Source of the DNA: Nocardioides oleivorans
GTDB taxonomy: Bacteria; Actinomycetota; Actinomycetes; Propionibacteriales; Nocardioidaceae
Direction of reading: 5' to 3'
DNA: 64,000 bases
Assembly (NCBI RefSeq): GCF_004137255.1
Contig: NZ_SDWT01000001.1
Coordinates: 1,302,001-1,366,000 of the forward strand
The notes beneath the pieces are model-generated. The model was not told the origin of the DNA, did no database searches, and saw nothing but the letters and a program-made list of their open reading frames with translations. Below are positions 1 to 7,464 of the stretch, piece after piece (position 1 is the first letter of the stretch; each line of letters starts with the position of its first letter). Both the position numbers and the translations under genes were made by a program.

Positions 1-820
1 GGAAGTAGGAGATGACGTCGAGGAACTGACCGATCTGCTCCTGGGACTCCTTCACGACCTTGTCACCGGTGACCGCGGTGAAGCCCTCCGGCGCGACGGC
101 CTTCGCCGCGTCGACGAGCTGCTTCTGCGAGACGCCGTCGGCCGCGGTCAGGGAGACGCTGGTGAACGCGTCCTTGCCGTCGAGGAAGATGTCCTGCGCC
201 TCGCCGGTGTCGAGGAGGACGAGGGTCGCACCGGCGGTGCCGCCGCCGTTGAAGTCGGCCGTGCCGACCAGGGTGAACTTCCGCTCGGGCTCCTTGCCGC
301 TCGGCACGACCAGGGTGACCGTGTCGCCGACGGTGTACGACCCGCGCTCGGCCGAGGACGTGTCGAGGACGACCTCCCCGGGCTTCTCGGGCCAGGCCCC
401 CTGGTTGAGCTCGAGGATCGGCTCGCCGGCCATGTTCTCGCCGGTCGTGTAGTTGAAGGCGAGGGTCGGGGCGCCCTGGCCGCCGACGAGCTTGTCGTCC
501 TTGCCGAGCAGGAAGGAGCCGATGCCGTCGACCGAGCCGTCCGCCTGCTCCACCTCCGGCAGGGCGCGGAGCTTCTCGACGTCGGCGGGGCGGATCATCT
601 GGTCCGTGCTGACCCCGGCGTTGGCCGCCTGGAGGTCGCCGGCCGGGCGGACCATCGCGTCGGACGTGGAGCCCTCGAGGATGTTGTCGAAGGTCTTGTT
701 GAGGCCGCTGCTGAACGTCATCACGCCGGCGAGGAAACCGATGCCGAGCACGATGGCGAGCGCGCTCATCAGCAGGCGCACCTTGCGGGCCAGCAGGTTG
801 CGCCACGTCAGCCGGAGCAT
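1..820 (-). CDS. ABC transporter permease (FtsX/MacB type), 3' part cut by window edge
   Basis: Membrane subunit of an ABC exporter of the FtsX/MacB class. The visible 273 residues start MLRLTWRNLLARKVR, followed by one membrane helix (about residues 15-38) and a long extracytoplasmic domain of the MacB periplasmic-core type; the later helices lie outside the window. The ATG overlaps the stop of the ATPase gene by one base (TGATG at 818-822), so the two are translationally coupled. The exported substrate cannot be told from sequence; this class includes lipoprotein, peptide and drug exporters. Confidence 0.85.
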   Translation of the reverse strand, partial: MLRLTWRNLLARKVRLLMSALAIVLGIGFLAGVMTFSSGLNKTFDNILEGSTSDAMVRPAGDLQAANAGVSTDQMIRPADVEKLRALPEVEQADGSVDGIGSFLLGKDDKLVGGQGAPTLAFNYTTGENMAGEPILELNQGAWPEKPGEVVLDTSSAERGSYTVGDTVTLVVPSGKEPERKFTLVGTADFNGGGTAGATLVLLDTGEAQDIFLDGKDAFTSVSLTAADGVSQKQLVDAAKAVAPEGFTAVTGDKVVKESQEQIGQFLDVISYF

Positions 821-1599
821 CAGCCGGCCGCCTTGGCGGCGGCGATGTCCTGGAGGCCGGTCATCTTGTCGAGGATCGCGTCGCGGTCGGGCTCGCGGAG
901 CTCGTCGACGATCTGGCCGTCGGCGAGGAAGACGATCCGGTCGGTGTACGACGCCGCGACCGGGTCGTGCGTCACCATCACCACGGTCTGGCCGAACTCG
1001 TCGACGCTGCGACGCAGGAAGCCGAGCACCTCGGCCGAGCTGGTCGAGTCGAGGTTGCCGGTCGGCTCGTCGGCGAAGACGATCGACGGCTTGCTGACCA
1101 GCGCGCGGGCGCAGGCCACGCGCTGCTGCTGGCCGCCCGACATCTCGCTGGGCCGGTGGGCCAGCCGCGGTCGCAGGCCGATGGCGTCGATGACGGCGTC
1201 GAACCAGGCGCGATCGGGCTTGCGGCCGGCCAGGCTCAGGGGGAGCAGGATGTTCTCCTCCGCGCTGAGGGTCGGGACCAGGTTGAAGGACTGGAAGACG
1301 AAGCCGACGCGCTCGCGCCGCAGGGTGGTCAGGTCCTTGTCCTTCAGCGACCCGAGCGACGTACCGTCCACGATCGCCTCGCCCGACGTGGGCGTGTCGA
1401 GGGCGGCCAGGCAGTGCATGAGCGTGGACTTGCCGGAGCCCGACGGCCCCATCACGGCCGTGAACTCGCCCTTCATGAGGTCGACCGTGACCCCGTCGAG
1501 GGCCCGGACCTCGGCCTCGCCCTTGCCGTAGGTCTTGACCAGGTCGTGTGCGCTCGCCGCGACGCCGCGCGTCGACTCCCCTGTGGGCTGCTCCGTCAT
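820..1599 (-). CDS. ABC transporter ATP-binding protein (LolD/MacB family)
   Basis: 259-residue ATPase that powers the permease just downstream. Visible motifs: Walker A GPSGSGKST (residues 51-59), signature MSGGQQQR, Walker B IVFADEP and the switch histidine in VTHD. I chose ATG 1599 because CAGACT lies 7 bases upstream on the minus strand, giving a leaderless start; an in-frame upstream ATG (MSHGRPRR) would add residues unlike the family. It is divergent from the LysE-type gene, and the shared intergenic region contains a perfect inverted repeat at 1657-1676. Confidence 0.9.
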   Translation of the reverse strand: MTEQPTGESTRGVAASAHDLVKTYGKGEAEVRALDGVTVDLMKGEFTAVMGPSGSGKSTLMHCLAALDTPTSGEAIVDGTSLGSLKDKDLTTLRRERVGFVFQSFNLVPTLSAEENILLPLSLAGRKPDRAWFDAVIDAIGLRPRLAHRPSEMSGGQQQRVACARALVSKPSIVFADEPTGNLDSTSSAEVLGFLRRSVDEFGQTVVMVTHDPVAASYTDRIVFLADGQIVDELREPDRDAILDKMTGLQDIAAAKAAG

Positions 1600-1656
1600 G
1601 TCGTCGAGTCTGTCAGCGTGCCGTCGAGGACGGCCATGGGACATCACCCCGAGCCG

Positions 1657-1676
1657 ACCCTGACATCTGTCAGGGT
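1657..1676. promoter_or_regulatory. 20-bp inverted repeat, likely operator
   Basis: ACCCTGACATCTGTCAGGGT: two perfect 9-bp arms around a 2-bp centre. It covers the -35 region of the LysE-type gene's promoter (CTGACA 1660-1665, 18-bp spacer, TAGATT 1684-1689, GTG at 1697), so a bound protein would block RNA polymerase. The ABC operon starts on the other side. No regulator gene is adjacent in the window, so the cognate protein is unknown. Confidence 0.6.
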
Positions 1677-1689
1677 GCGGCCCTAGATT
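1660..1689 (+). promoter_or_regulatory. Promoter of LysE-type gene
   Basis: -35 CTGACA (1660-1665), 18-bp spacer, -10 TAGATT (1684-1689), then 7 bases to the GTG start at 1697, predicting a leaderless transcript. The -35 box is part of the 1657-1676 palindrome. Confidence 0.6.
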
Positions 1690-1696
1690 CTGCGCC

Positions 1697-2299
1697 GTGG
1701 GAGATCTCGTCGCCGGGCTGCTGACCGGCCTGTCGCTGATCGTGGCGATCGGGGCACAGAACGCCTTCGTGCTCCGCCAGGGACTGCGCAGCAGCCACGT
1801 CGCGCTGGTGGTCGCGATCTGCGCGTTCTCCGACGTCGTGCTGATCGTCGCCGGCGTGGCCGGCATCGGGGTGGTCCTCGACCGCGCGGCCTGGGCGGTG
1901 GAGGTGGTCCGCTGGCTCGGCGTCGCGTTCCTGACGGCGTACGGCATCAGCTCGTTGCTCCGCGCCCGGCGTCCCCAGGCGCTCGCCGCGGGCGAGGACG
2001 TGGTGGAGTCGCGCGGGGGCGTGGTGGCGAAGGCGGTGGCGCTGACGTGGCTCAACCCGCACGTCTACCTCGACACCGTCCTGCTGCTCGGGTCCATCGC
2101 GGGCACGCACGGCGACCCGGGTCGCTGGTGGTTCGCGGTGGGCGCCTGCGTGGCGAGCGTCGTGTGGTTCTCGGGCCTGGCGTACGGCGCCCGGCTCGCC
2201 GCCCCGCGCCTGGCCGACCCGCGTGCGTGGCAGGTGCTCGACGTCCTGATCGGCCTCGTGATGCTGGCGATCGCCCTGCGCCTCGCGCTCGGGGCCTGA
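1697..2299 (+). CDS. LysE/ArgO family amino-acid exporter
   Basis: 200-residue inner-membrane exporter of the LysE/ArgO family, which moves lysine, arginine or related basic amino acids out of the cell. The family motif GAQNAFVLRQG is at residues 16-26 and the second conserved motif LTWLNPHVYLDT follows in the middle; about six hydrophobic segments span the whole length. GTG 1697 is supported by the -10 box 7 bases upstream. ArgO/LysE genes are usually controlled by a LysR-type ArgP/LysG; none is next to it here. Substrate is inferred from family only. Confidence 0.9.
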   Translation: MGDLVAGLLTGLSLIVAIGAQNAFVLRQGLRSSHVALVVAICAFSDVVLIVAGVAGIGVVLDRAAWAVEVVRWLGVAFLTAYGISSLLRARRPQALAAGEDVVESRGGVVAKAVALTWLNPHVYLDTVLLLGSIAGTHGDPGRWWFAVGACVASVVWFSGLAYGARLAAPRLADPRAWQVLDVLIGLVMLAIALRLALGA

Positions 2300-2322
2300 G
2301 GACGCCGGCCGCTGCCCGCGGC

Positions 2323-2499
2323 CTACTCCGACGGCGCGGTGGCCTCGCGGGCGACGGCCTCGGCGTGCCGCTTGCGCAGGCGGTCGCGGATCTCGGGGGC
2401 GTCGTAGTGGCGGCGGACGCGCTCGTCGCGGGCGACGGCAGCACCGGTGGCGACACCGGCCAGGATCCCGGCCAGGCCGAGCAGCTTCCACGCGCGCAT
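2323..2499 (-). CDS. Small membrane-anchored hypothetical protein (58 aa)
   Basis: Encodes MRAWKLLGLAGILAGVATGA followed by a charged tail rich in Arg, Asp and Glu. One N-terminal helix (residues 5-23) and a short cytoplasmic part. TAGGCT lies 7 bases before the ATG on the minus strand, a leaderless promoter pattern that supports the gene being real. It sits between two plus-strand genes. No function recognised. Confidence 0.65.
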   Translation of the reverse strand: MRAWKLLGLAGILAGVATGAAVARDERVRRHYDAPEIRDRLRKRHAEAVAREATAPSE

Positions 2500-2553
2500 G
2501 CGATCGAGCCTAGCGCCCCTCGGGACCGCTCCCGGTAGGGCAGACTTCCGCCC

Positions 2554-3186
2554 ATGGCACAGGCGTTGGGTCTCGACGAGGCGGTCGACCTCACCCGCAG
2601 CGGGGACATCTGGCTCTTCCGCGGCCGGCGCGCCCCCGACCGGGCCATCCGCGCGGTCACCAACTCACCGGTCAACCACGTGGGCATGGCCGTCGTCGTC
2701 GACGACCTGCCGCCGCTGATCTTCCACGCCGAGCTCGGCAAGAAGCAGGTCGACATGTGGACCGGCGCCCACCACCGCGGGGTGCAGCTCCACGACCTGC
2801 GCGAGGCGGTCGACCGGTGGCAGGTGGAGTACAAGCAGGACGCGTGGTTCCGCCAGCTCGGGCCCGAGATCGGCCGCGACGAGGAGGACGGCATGCTCCG
2901 CGCCGTCGCCCGGCTCGACGGCGTCTCGTTCCCCAGCCTGTCCCGGCTCGCGGCCCGGTGGCTGCGCGGCCGCGACGCCTACGTCCCCCGCAAGAAGCGC
3001 GGCCGCCGGGTCACCCCGGAGGCGGCGTTCTGCGCGGAGATCGTGGCCACCTGCTACATCGAGATGGGCATCCTGCGCGACGACCGCAAGGCCACCTGGT
3101 ACGACCCGGGCAAGTTCTGGAGCGGCGACTACCTGCCGATCTCGTCGGGCTGGACGCTCGGCAAGGAAGTCGGCATCGAGCGCTGA
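2554..3186 (+). CDS. YiiX-like permuted papain-fold (NlpC/P60 superfamily) protein
   Basis: 210-residue soluble protein. The start (GDIWLFRG at 17-24, then SPVNHVGM with His42) and a late AFCAEIVATCY with Cys160 match the circularly permuted papain-like families (YiiX, LRAT-like), in which His precedes Cys, the reverse of classical NlpC/P60. Such proteins cleave or transfer amide or acyl groups; substrate unknown. His58 in IFHAE may be part of the site. CAGACT sits 7 bases before ATG 2554. Close homologues are sometimes labelled guanylate cyclase by automatic annotation; I see no cyclase motif. Confidence 0.65.
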   Translation: MAQALGLDEAVDLTRSGDIWLFRGRRAPDRAIRAVTNSPVNHVGMAVVVDDLPPLIFHAELGKKQVDMWTGAHHRGVQLHDLREAVDRWQVEYKQDAWFRQLGPEIGRDEEDGMLRAVARLDGVSFPSLSRLAARWLRGRDAYVPRKKRGRRVTPEAAFCAEIVATCYIEMGILRDDRKATWYDPGKFWSGDYLPISSGWTLGKEVGIER

Positions 3187-3196
3187 GCCCGCTCCT

Positions 3197-3721
3197 TCAG
3201 CCGATCTCCAGGTCCTGGTAGACGGGGGTGAGCTCGTCCCAGCGCGTCTTCCAGCGGGGAGCGCCGGCCTCGGAGCTCCATCCCTCCGGGTGCGCCGGCC
3301 CGTCGATCTCCAGCGAACGTGCGAGGTCCTCGAGGTGGACCCGCCACCCGGAGGCGTGGAACGGGAGGGCCGGGATCGGGAGCCCCCGCTCCTCGACGAC
3401 CAGCCGGGTCCGGGCTCCCTCCCCGCTGAGCCACGCCTCGATCTGCCCCTCGTCGTCGGTGCCCGGCTCAGTCGTCAGCAGCAGGTGGTGGGGCGCGTCG
3501 CACACCTCGATGCGCGCCGGCCCGGTCCAGGTGCTGGTGAAGACCATCTGCACGGTCTCCCCGACCCGCAGGACGCCCTCGACGTGTGCGAGCCAGCGGG
3601 CCAGCCGCTCGGGGGTCGTGCACGCCGACCAGAGGTCCTCGATGTCGGTGTCGTAGACGTCGTCGACCCGGACTGCCCCGATCGTCTCGTCGAGCGCTCG
3701 CATGGTCGCGGTGGTGGTCAT
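3197..3721 (-). CDS. SRPBCC (AHSA1-like) domain protein
   Basis: 174-residue START/Bet v1-type ligand-binding fold (AHSA1 branch): DDVYDTDIEDLWSACTTPER near the N terminus and a hydrophobic C-terminal helix are typical. Its ATG overlaps the stop of the upstream ArsR gene (ATGA at 3718-3721), with GAAGGA as ribosome binding site inside that gene, so the two form one operon. ArsR-SRPBCC pairs are common in actinobacteria; the ligand is not known. Confidence 0.85.
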   Translation of the reverse strand: MTTTATMRALDETIGAVRVDDVYDTDIEDLWSACTTPERLARWLAHVEGVLRVGETVQMVFTSTWTGPARIEVCDAPHHLLLTTEPGTDDEGQIEAWLSGEGARTRLVVEERGLPIPALPFHASGWRVHLEDLARSLEIDGPAHPEGWSSEAGAPRWKTRWDELTPVYQDLEIG

Positions 3722-4053
3722 CGTCGTTCCTTCTTTCCTCGTGCGATCTCGGTGTGGAGGGCACCCAGCCGGTTCTCCCAGAGCTGGCGATACCCCCCGA
3801 GCCACTCGTCGAGGTCGACGAGCGCCTGTGGGCGGAGCGTGTAGATGCGGCGCTGCGCGTCCTGGCGTACGTCGACGAGCCCCGCTTCCCGCAGCACCCG
3901 CAGGTGACGGGACACCCCGGGGCGGGCGATCGGGAGGGCCTCGGCCAGCTCGCCGGCACTCGCCGGGTGGTCCCGGAGGATCCCGAGGACCGTGCGCCGG
4001 CTCTCGTCGGCAAGTGCGTGCAGGACTGCATCCATGTCCGCGAATGTACCCAT
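3718..4053 (-). CDS. ArsR-family winged-helix repressor
   Basis: 111-residue HTH regulator: HALADESRRTVLGILRDHP then recognition helix ARPGVSRHLRVLREAGLVD. No cysteine pair of the metal-sensing ArsR type is visible, so it probably senses an organic ligand or partner rather than a metal. The in-frame ATG at 4035 (MDAVLHAL) is a serious alternative start and fits most family members better. It controls, and is co-transcribed with, the SRPBCC gene. A perfect inverted repeat lies directly upstream (4062-4077). Confidence 0.88.
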   Translation of the reverse strand: MGTFADMDAVLHALADESRRTVLGILRDHPASAGELAEALPIARPGVSRHLRVLREAGLVDVRQDAQRRIYTLRPQALVDLDEWLGGYRQLWENRLGALHTEIARGKKERR

Positions 4054-4077
4054 CTAGTTACGTACCCGCAAGGGTAC
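4046..4077. promoter_or_regulatory. ArsR operator candidate
   Basis: GTACCC-GCAA-GGGTAC at 4062-4077 is a perfect 6-bp-arm inverted repeat, and a further GTACCC half-site is at 4046-4051. Both are at the 5' end of the ArsR gene, in the 29 bp between it and the preceding gene. Position and symmetry suggest autoregulation. Confidence 0.5.
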
Positions 4078-4082
4078 ATAAC

Positions 4083-5036
4083 CTACTGCGCGGCGCGGAG
4101 CATCCGCTCGCCGACCTCGCGCACGGCCTGCCGCAGCTCGTCCCCGCCCACCACGGTGAAGGACACCGGCACGAACGAGAGCCACTCGCCGGCGTACGCC
4201 GCTGCGTTGCTGGTGCTGCCGACGAGCTCGCACCGGCCGTCGTCGGTCTCGCGGAGCTCGCCGAGCGTGCGCCGGATCCACGGCCGGACCTCGTGGATCG
4301 GGGCGTCGAAGACGACGTGCGTCTCGTACTCCCAGCCCTTGCCGAGGTTGGCCTCGAGCTCGGCCGCCGGGTCGAGGTCGGCCGGCACCTCGAAGGTCTC
4401 CTCGAGCGGCGTCACCTCGGTGATCCGGTCGATGCGGAAGGTGCGGAGCGCGTCGGCGTGGTGGGAGTGGCAGAGCAGGTACCACCGGCCGTAGCGCACC
4501 ACGACCGACCACGGGTCGACCTCGAAGCTGCGGGCGTTGCCAGCGGCGGTGCGGTAGCCGAAGCGCACCTGGCGCTGCGCCGCGACCGCGGCGACGAGCT
4601 CGCTCGTCACGGCCGGGTCGGGCTTCGCGGGCGTGCGGTCCGGCACGGTCCGCGCTGTCTCGCGCACCATCGTGGCCTGCCGCGCGACGTTGGTCGGCAG
4701 GACCCGCAGGATCTTCCCGAGCGCCGAGCCGACCGGGTCCTCGGGATCGGCGACCCGGTGCTGGGAGTCGAGCGCGGCCATCACCAGGCCGAGCGCCTCG
4801 GTCGCGGAGAAGACCAGCGGCGGCAGCCGCAGCCCGCGGCCGAGGGTGTAGCCGCCGTAGGGCCCGCGGGTCGACTCCACCGGGATGTCGGCCTCGCGCA
4901 GGATCGCGACGTAGCGCCGGGCCGCCCGCTCGGTGACGCCGAGCCGCTGGGCGAGCTCGGTCGCGGTGATGCCGGGGCGCGACTGCAGGATGTCGAGCGC
5001 GCGCAGCGCGCGTGCGGTCGGGCTGATCTCGCTCAT
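4083..5036 (-). CDS. YafY/PafC-like transcription regulator with WYL domain
   Basis: 317-residue regulator: DeoR-type HTH at residues 5-60 (ITATELAQRLGVTERAARRY), then a WYL ligand-binding domain (about 140-215, with SVVVRYGRWYLLCHSH) and a WCX-like C-terminal part. WYL proteins of this kind sense nucleic-acid or other ligands. It is divergent from the hydrolase at 5132, which it probably controls; its own start region carries no clear ribosome site. Confidence 0.88.
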   Translation of the reverse strand: MSEISPTARALRALDILQSRPGITATELAQRLGVTERAARRYVAILREADIPVESTRGPYGGYTLGRGLRLPPLVFSATEALGLVMAALDSQHRVADPEDPVGSALGKILRVLPTNVARQATMVRETARTVPDRTPAKPDPAVTSELVAAVAAQRQVRFGYRTAAGNARSFEVDPWSVVVRYGRWYLLCHSHHADALRTFRIDRITEVTPLEETFEVPADLDPAAELEANLGKGWEYETHVVFDAPIHEVRPWIRRTLGELRETDDGRCELVGSTSNAAAYAGEWLSFVPVSFTVVGGDELRQAVREVGERMLRAAQ

Positions 5037-5131
5037 CCGACGATCGTCCCACCCGTACCGGTCGTGGAGCGTCCGGAATCTTCCCTAGCGTGGTGCTCAT
5101 CCCTCCACCGACCCTCCGAGGAGAACTTCTG

Positions 5132-5815
5132 ATGGACATCGTGCTGATCGCCGGACTCTGGCTCGACGGCTCGGCCTGGGACGACGTGCTCCCCGAGCTG
5201 GAGGCGCTCGGCCACCGCGGGATCCCGCTCACGCTGCCCGGTCAGGGCGACGGCGCCACCTCGGCGTCGTACGACGACCAGGTGGCCGCGGTCGTGGCCG
5301 CGGTCGACGCCGCCGAGGGCCGCCCGCTCGTCGTCGGCCACTCGGCCGCGTGCACGCTCGCGTGGGCGGCGGCCGACCTGCGCCCCGACGCCGTCACGGG
5401 CGTCGCGCTGATCGGCGGCTTCCCCACCACCGAGGGCGAGGCGTACGCCGACTTCTTCGAGCCGGTCGACGGCGCGATGCCCTTCCCGGGCTGGGAGAAG
5501 TTCGAGGGTCCCGACTCCGACGACATGTCCGACGAGCTCAAGGAGTCGCTGCTCGGCCGCATGATCGCAGTACCCGTCGGGGTCACCCGCGGCGTCGTGC
5601 ACTGGACCAGCGACGCGCGGCACGGCGTACCCCTCACCCTCGTCTGCCCGGAGTTCAGCCCGGCCGAGGCGCAGGAGTGGATCGACGCCGGCGACGTGCC
5701 CGAGCTCGGCGCCGCGACCGCGCTCGAGCTGGTCGACATCGACTCCGGCCACTGGCCGATGTACACGCAGCCCGCCGCCCTGGCCGCGCTCCTCGACGAG
5801 GCCGCTCGCCGCTGA
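5132..5815 (+). CDS. Alpha/beta hydrolase
   Basis: 227-residue alpha/beta-hydrolase of the short esterase/lactonase kind (EstC- or methylesterase-like). Nucleophile elbow GHSAA and catalytic His in DSGHWPMY near the C terminus; no signal peptide. ATG 5132 has GAGGAGA as ribosome site 8 bases upstream; the longer in-frame ATG at 5090 has none. Divergent from the WYL regulator. Substrate unknown. The intergenic repeat at 5821 starts 5 bases after the stop. Confidence 0.85.
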   Translation: MDIVLIAGLWLDGSAWDDVLPELEALGHRGIPLTLPGQGDGATSASYDDQVAAVVAAVDAAEGRPLVVGHSAACTLAWAAADLRPDAVTGVALIGGFPTTEGEAYADFFEPVDGAMPFPGWEKFEGPDSDDMSDELKESLLGRMIAVPVGVTRGVVHWTSDARHGVPLTLVCPEFSPAEAQEWIDAGDVPELGAATALELVDIDSGHWPMYTQPAALAALLDEAARR

Positions 5816-5820
5816 CCCCC

Positions 5821-5892
5821 CGGGGTGTCCAGGGACGAGCTGGTGGGCCGGGACCCCGGTGCGCACCTACCCATTCGTCCCTGGATACCCCG
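5821..5892. repeat. Dispersed intergenic inverted-repeat element, copy 1
   Basis: Outer arms CGGGGTGTCCAGGGACGA (5821-5838) and TCGTCCCTGGATACCCCG (5875-5892) are reverse complements with one mismatch. The interior keeps a GGTGGG block on the left and CACCTACCCA on the right. It lies between the hydrolase and the next ArsR operon. The same element recurs at 9351, 26777 and 30906. Confidence 0.8.
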
Positions 5893-5898
5893 CTTCTC

Positions 5899-5930
5899 TT
5901 GACAACGTACAACTGATTGGTTGTATGTTG
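5899..5930 (+). promoter_or_regulatory. Promoter and operator of ArsR-SRPBCC operon
   Basis: -35 TTGACA (5899-5904), 19-bp spacer, -10 TATGTT (5924-5929), then 6 bases to ATG 5936 (leaderless). An inverted repeat with 11-bp arms and one mismatch, CAACGTACAAC (5903-5913) and GTTGTATGTTG (5920-5930), covers both promoter boxes. This is a textbook autoregulatory ArsR operator. Confidence 0.8.
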
Positions 5931-5935
5931 GTCCC

Positions 5936-6328
5936 ATGACCGAGACCGAGCAGGGCACCGAGGACCGGGCGGACGCCTGGTTCCACGCCCTCGCCGACCG
6001 GACGCGGCGCGACATCCTGCGGCGCGTGCTGGCCGGCGAGCACTCCGTCTCGACCCTGGCGGCGAGCTACGACATGAGCTTCGCCGCCGTCCAGAAGCAC
6101 GTCGCCGTGCTGGAGAAGGCCGGCCTGCTGACCAAGCGTCGGCAGGGTCGCGAGGCCCTCGCGAGCGGCGACGTGGAGGCGGTGCGGTCGGTGGGCGCCA
6201 TGCTCACCGACCTCGAAGCGCTCTGGCGCGGCCGCATCTCCCGGATGGACGAGCTCTTCGCCAGCGAGACCGGTAACCACACCAGCACCCCGACCAGCAC
6301 CCAGACCACCCACACAGACAAGGACTGA
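5936..6328 (+). CDS. ArsR-family transcriptional repressor
   Basis: 130-residue winged-helix repressor (FHALADRTRRDILRRVLAGE; recognition helix MSFAAVQKHVAVLEKAGLLT) with a low-complexity Thr/Ser/His tail. Start at ATG 5936 follows from the leaderless promoter; an in-frame ATG at 5921 would overlap the -10 box. It is followed after 3 bases by an SRPBCC gene and then a DHFR-like reductase, all on one strand, and likely represses all three from the operator at 5903-5930. Confidence 0.92.
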   Translation: MTETEQGTEDRADAWFHALADRTRRDILRRVLAGEHSVSTLAASYDMSFAAVQKHVAVLEKAGLLTKRRQGREALASGDVEAVRSVGAMLTDLEALWRGRISRMDELFASETGNHTSTPTSTQTTHTDKD

Positions 6329-6331
6329 CCC

Positions 6332-6820
6332 ATGCCCGTCACCGACGTCACCCACGACCTCGACGCCCTCACCCTGACCATCACCGCCGACTTCGCCGCA
6401 CCGGTGGAGCGCGTGTGGGACGTGTACGCCGACCCGCGCCAGCTCGAGCGGGTCTGGGGCCCGCCCGGCTACCCCGCCACCTTCGTCGACCACGACCTGA
6501 GCGAGGGCGGCCGGATGAACTACTACATGACCAGCCCCGAGGGCCAGAAGTTCTACGCCTACTGGGACATCGCCACCGTCGACCAGCCCACGAGCTTCAC
6601 GTTCCGCGACGGCTTCGCGGTCGACGAGACCTTCACCGCCAACCCCGACATGCCCGAGTCGCACCAGGCCTTCGCGTTCACCGCGACCGACGGCGGCACC
6701 CGGGCCACCTTCCGCGCGACCTACGCCGACGCCGCCTCGCTGCAGAAGGTGCTCGACATGGGCGCCGTCGAGGGGTCGACCATGGCCATCAACCAGATCG
6801 ACGACCTGCTCGCCGCCTGA
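6332..6820 (+). CDS. SRPBCC (AHSA1-like) domain protein
   Basis: 162 residues of the AHSA1/START fold: ADFAAPVERVWDVYADPRQL with RVWGPPGYP, the usual opening of the ArsR-linked SRPBCC family, and a final amphipathic helix. Three bases after the ArsR stop, hence same transcript. Ligand and role unknown; unrelated in detail to the SRPBCC gene at 3197. Confidence 0.9.
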   Translation: MPVTDVTHDLDALTLTITADFAAPVERVWDVYADPRQLERVWGPPGYPATFVDHDLSEGGRMNYYMTSPEGQKFYAYWDIATVDQPTSFTFRDGFAVDETFTANPDMPESHQAFAFTATDGGTRATFRATYADAASLQKVLDMGAVEGSTMAINQIDDLLAA

Positions 6821-6857
6821 GCACCCCACCGACCACGAGACCGAGAAGAGACCAGCC

Positions 6858-7421
6858 GTGCGACCCATCGTCATCACCACCTTCCTCTCCCTCGACGGCG
6901 TGATGGAGGCCCCCGGAGGGGGCGACCACCCGCACGCCGGCTGGACGTTCAAGGACGTCGAGTTCGACGAGGCGGCCTACGAGATCAAGGGCCGCGAGAT
7001 GGGCGAGGCCAGCGCCCTGATGTTCGGCCGCCGGTCCTACGACGAGTTCGCGCCCGTGTGGCCGTCGATGGAGGAGTTCGCGACCTACAACGCGATGCCG
7101 AGGTACGTCGTGTCGACCACGCTCGACGGTGACACCGCCCCCTGGGGCGACGGCGAGGTGACCGTCCTCCACTCCCTCGACGACGTGGCGGCCCTGAAGG
7201 AGACCGAGGGCGGCGAGATCCACGTCCACGGCAGCGCCCACCTCGCCCAGGAGCTGGCCCGCGCCGGCCTGGTCGACCGCTACACCCTGCTGGTCTTCCC
7301 GCTGCTGCTCGGCACCGGCAAGAAGCTCTTCGGCGACGGCGACAAGACCAAGCTCGCCCTGGTCGAGCACGCCGCCTACGGCAACGGGATCACCCTCCAG
7401 CGCTACGACGTCGTGCGCTGA
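6858..7421 (+). CDS. Dihydrofolate-reductase-like (RibD C-terminal) family protein
   Basis: 187 residues of the RibD_C/DHFR-like fold: TTFLSLDGVMEAP at the start, MFGRRSYDEFAPVWP, IHVHGSAHLAQEL and LLLGTGKKLF, the conserved set of the small uncharacterised YyaP/YwjB-like reductases. NAD(P)H-dependent reductase activity is likely; substrate unknown. GTG 6858 with GAGAAGAG upstream. Third gene of the ArsR operon (37-base gap). Confidence 0.88.
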   Translation: MRPIVITTFLSLDGVMEAPGGGDHPHAGWTFKDVEFDEAAYEIKGREMGEASALMFGRRSYDEFAPVWPSMEEFATYNAMPRYVVSTTLDGDTAPWGDGEVTVLHSLDDVAALKETEGGEIHVHGSAHLAQELARAGLVDRYTLLVFPLLLGTGKKLFGDGDKTKLALVEHAAYGNGITLQRYDVVR

Positions 7422-7464
7422 AACGAGACGACCGTCGCAGGGCGGGTTCTGCCAGACTCCACAG

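Noticed and set aside
820..2055. 411-codon reading of the ABC ATPase gene
   Set aside because: The first 150 codons are antisense to the LysE-type gene and lack ATPase character; the leaderless start at 1599 fits.
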